From contig CAHIKZ030005493.1 of NCBI GenBank assembly GCA_903632075.3, forward strand, positions 1,413,001 through 1,477,000: a stretch of 64,000 bases of DNA, read 5' to 3'. The translations under genes and the position numbers were made by a program. Below are positions 63,660 to 64,000 of this stretch, piece after piece (within the stretch, counting starts at the first letter, position 1; the number at the start of each line of letters is the position of its first letter). A model generated the notes under the pieces. It searched no databases. It had not been told where the DNA came from and worked only from the letters and a program-made list of their open reading frames with translations. The stretch is from Acanthosepion pharaonis. Its lineage: Eukaryota > Mollusca > Cephalopoda > Sepiida > Sepiidae.

Positions 63660-64000
63660 AAATCTGTCTATATTTCTGAGATGAGGTATTATGTACACTA
63701 TTTACATTATTCGAACTATTGTCCTCATATTTGTTGCCATATTTATTACAACGTTTCGGCCTTTTAGTATCTGCTATATTTCTGAGATGAGGTATTTATT
63801 TACATTATTCGAACTATTGTTCATATTTGTTGCCATATTTTTACAAGTTTCGGCCTTTTAGTATCTGTCTATATTTCTGAGATGAGGTATTATGTACACT
63901 ATTTACATTATTCGAACTATTGTCCTCATATTTGTTGCCATATTTATTACAACGTTTCAGCCTTTTAGTATCTGTCTATATTTCTGAGATGAGGTATTAT
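63660..64000 (-). repeat. 107-bp tandem array, reverse orientation, runs off the window
   Basis: Units start near 63665, 63776 and 63865 with TATATTTCTGAGATGAGG; the second is shortened (deletions near 63795-63850). TTCGAACTATTG replaces the TTCGGACTATTG of the 26.6-kb array, so this array forms its own sub-family. The array continues past the window end. Confidence 0.85.

Overview
The window is repeat-dominated animal nuclear DNA. I see no operons, ribosome-binding sites, dense coding or CRISPR arrays. The features that can be supported are remnants of non-LTR retrotransposons, a Penelope-like element, LTRs, a pogo/Tigger-type DNA transposon, a degraded transposase-like gene, SINEs with 5S- or tRNA-derived heads, and many microsatellites and minisatellites. 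The mix (several LINE lineages, tRNA- and 5S-headed SINEs, very long AT, GATA, ATT and TTC arrays) suggests a mollusc, most likely a cephalopod such as an octopus. That is inference from memory of similar repeats, not a proven assignment. I found no convincing intact cellular protein gene.

Layout. 1-5.2 kb is one decayed Tx1-clade LINE: an ORF1 zinc knuckle, then endonuclease, reverse transcriptase and C-terminal parts of ORF2. A 5S-rRNA-headed SINE of about 466 bp sits inside ORF2 between short target duplications. 5.7-8.5 kb holds a 'GGTAAT' interspersed repeat, a gypsy-like LTR with a primer-binding site, and 3' ends of LINEs carrying a restriction-like endonuclease (RLE) and AAT tails. 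9-15.9 kb is mostly ATCT, CT and TTC arrays with LINE and LTR fragments. 16.7-18 kb holds the transposase-like pseudogene, and 18.6 kb a reverse-strand SINE joining a 5S-like head to a tRNA-like unit. 19.5-27.4 kb has LINE C-termini, a Penelope GIY-YIG fragment, a 59-bp minisatellite and a 107-bp tandem array. 27.4-28.6 and 35.5-36.6 kb are purine-rich tracts sharing a duplicated block of about 315 bp. 31.5-32.4 kb is a short TIR-bounded pogo/Tigger element. 33.5-39.3 kb holds LINE remnants on the minus strand and an LTR piece between AT arrays.

42.4-48.6 kb is a pile-up of 5'-truncated RLE LINE copies abutting AAT repeats, interrupted by a solo LTR and by a foldback copy of the 107-bp family with a 12-bp target duplication. 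50-56 kb has further copies of that family, tRNA-headed SINEs, an RTE-like fragment and a large inverted repeat. 57-60 kb is the most unusual part. At 59905-59951 there is what reads as a complete minimal type I hammerhead ribozyme directly downstream of a tRNA-like sequence, with two degenerate hammerhead-like motifs near 57.1 and 57.3 kb. 62.7-63.4 kb is a LINE endonuclease remnant, and the window ends inside another 107-bp array.

Together these show layered retrotransposition. LINEs provide the machinery, SINEs and small structured RNA elements are likely parasites of it, and AAT and AT microsatellites mark the tails or preferred landing sites of particular families. Nearly every coding remnant carries stops, frameshifts or lost catalytic residues.
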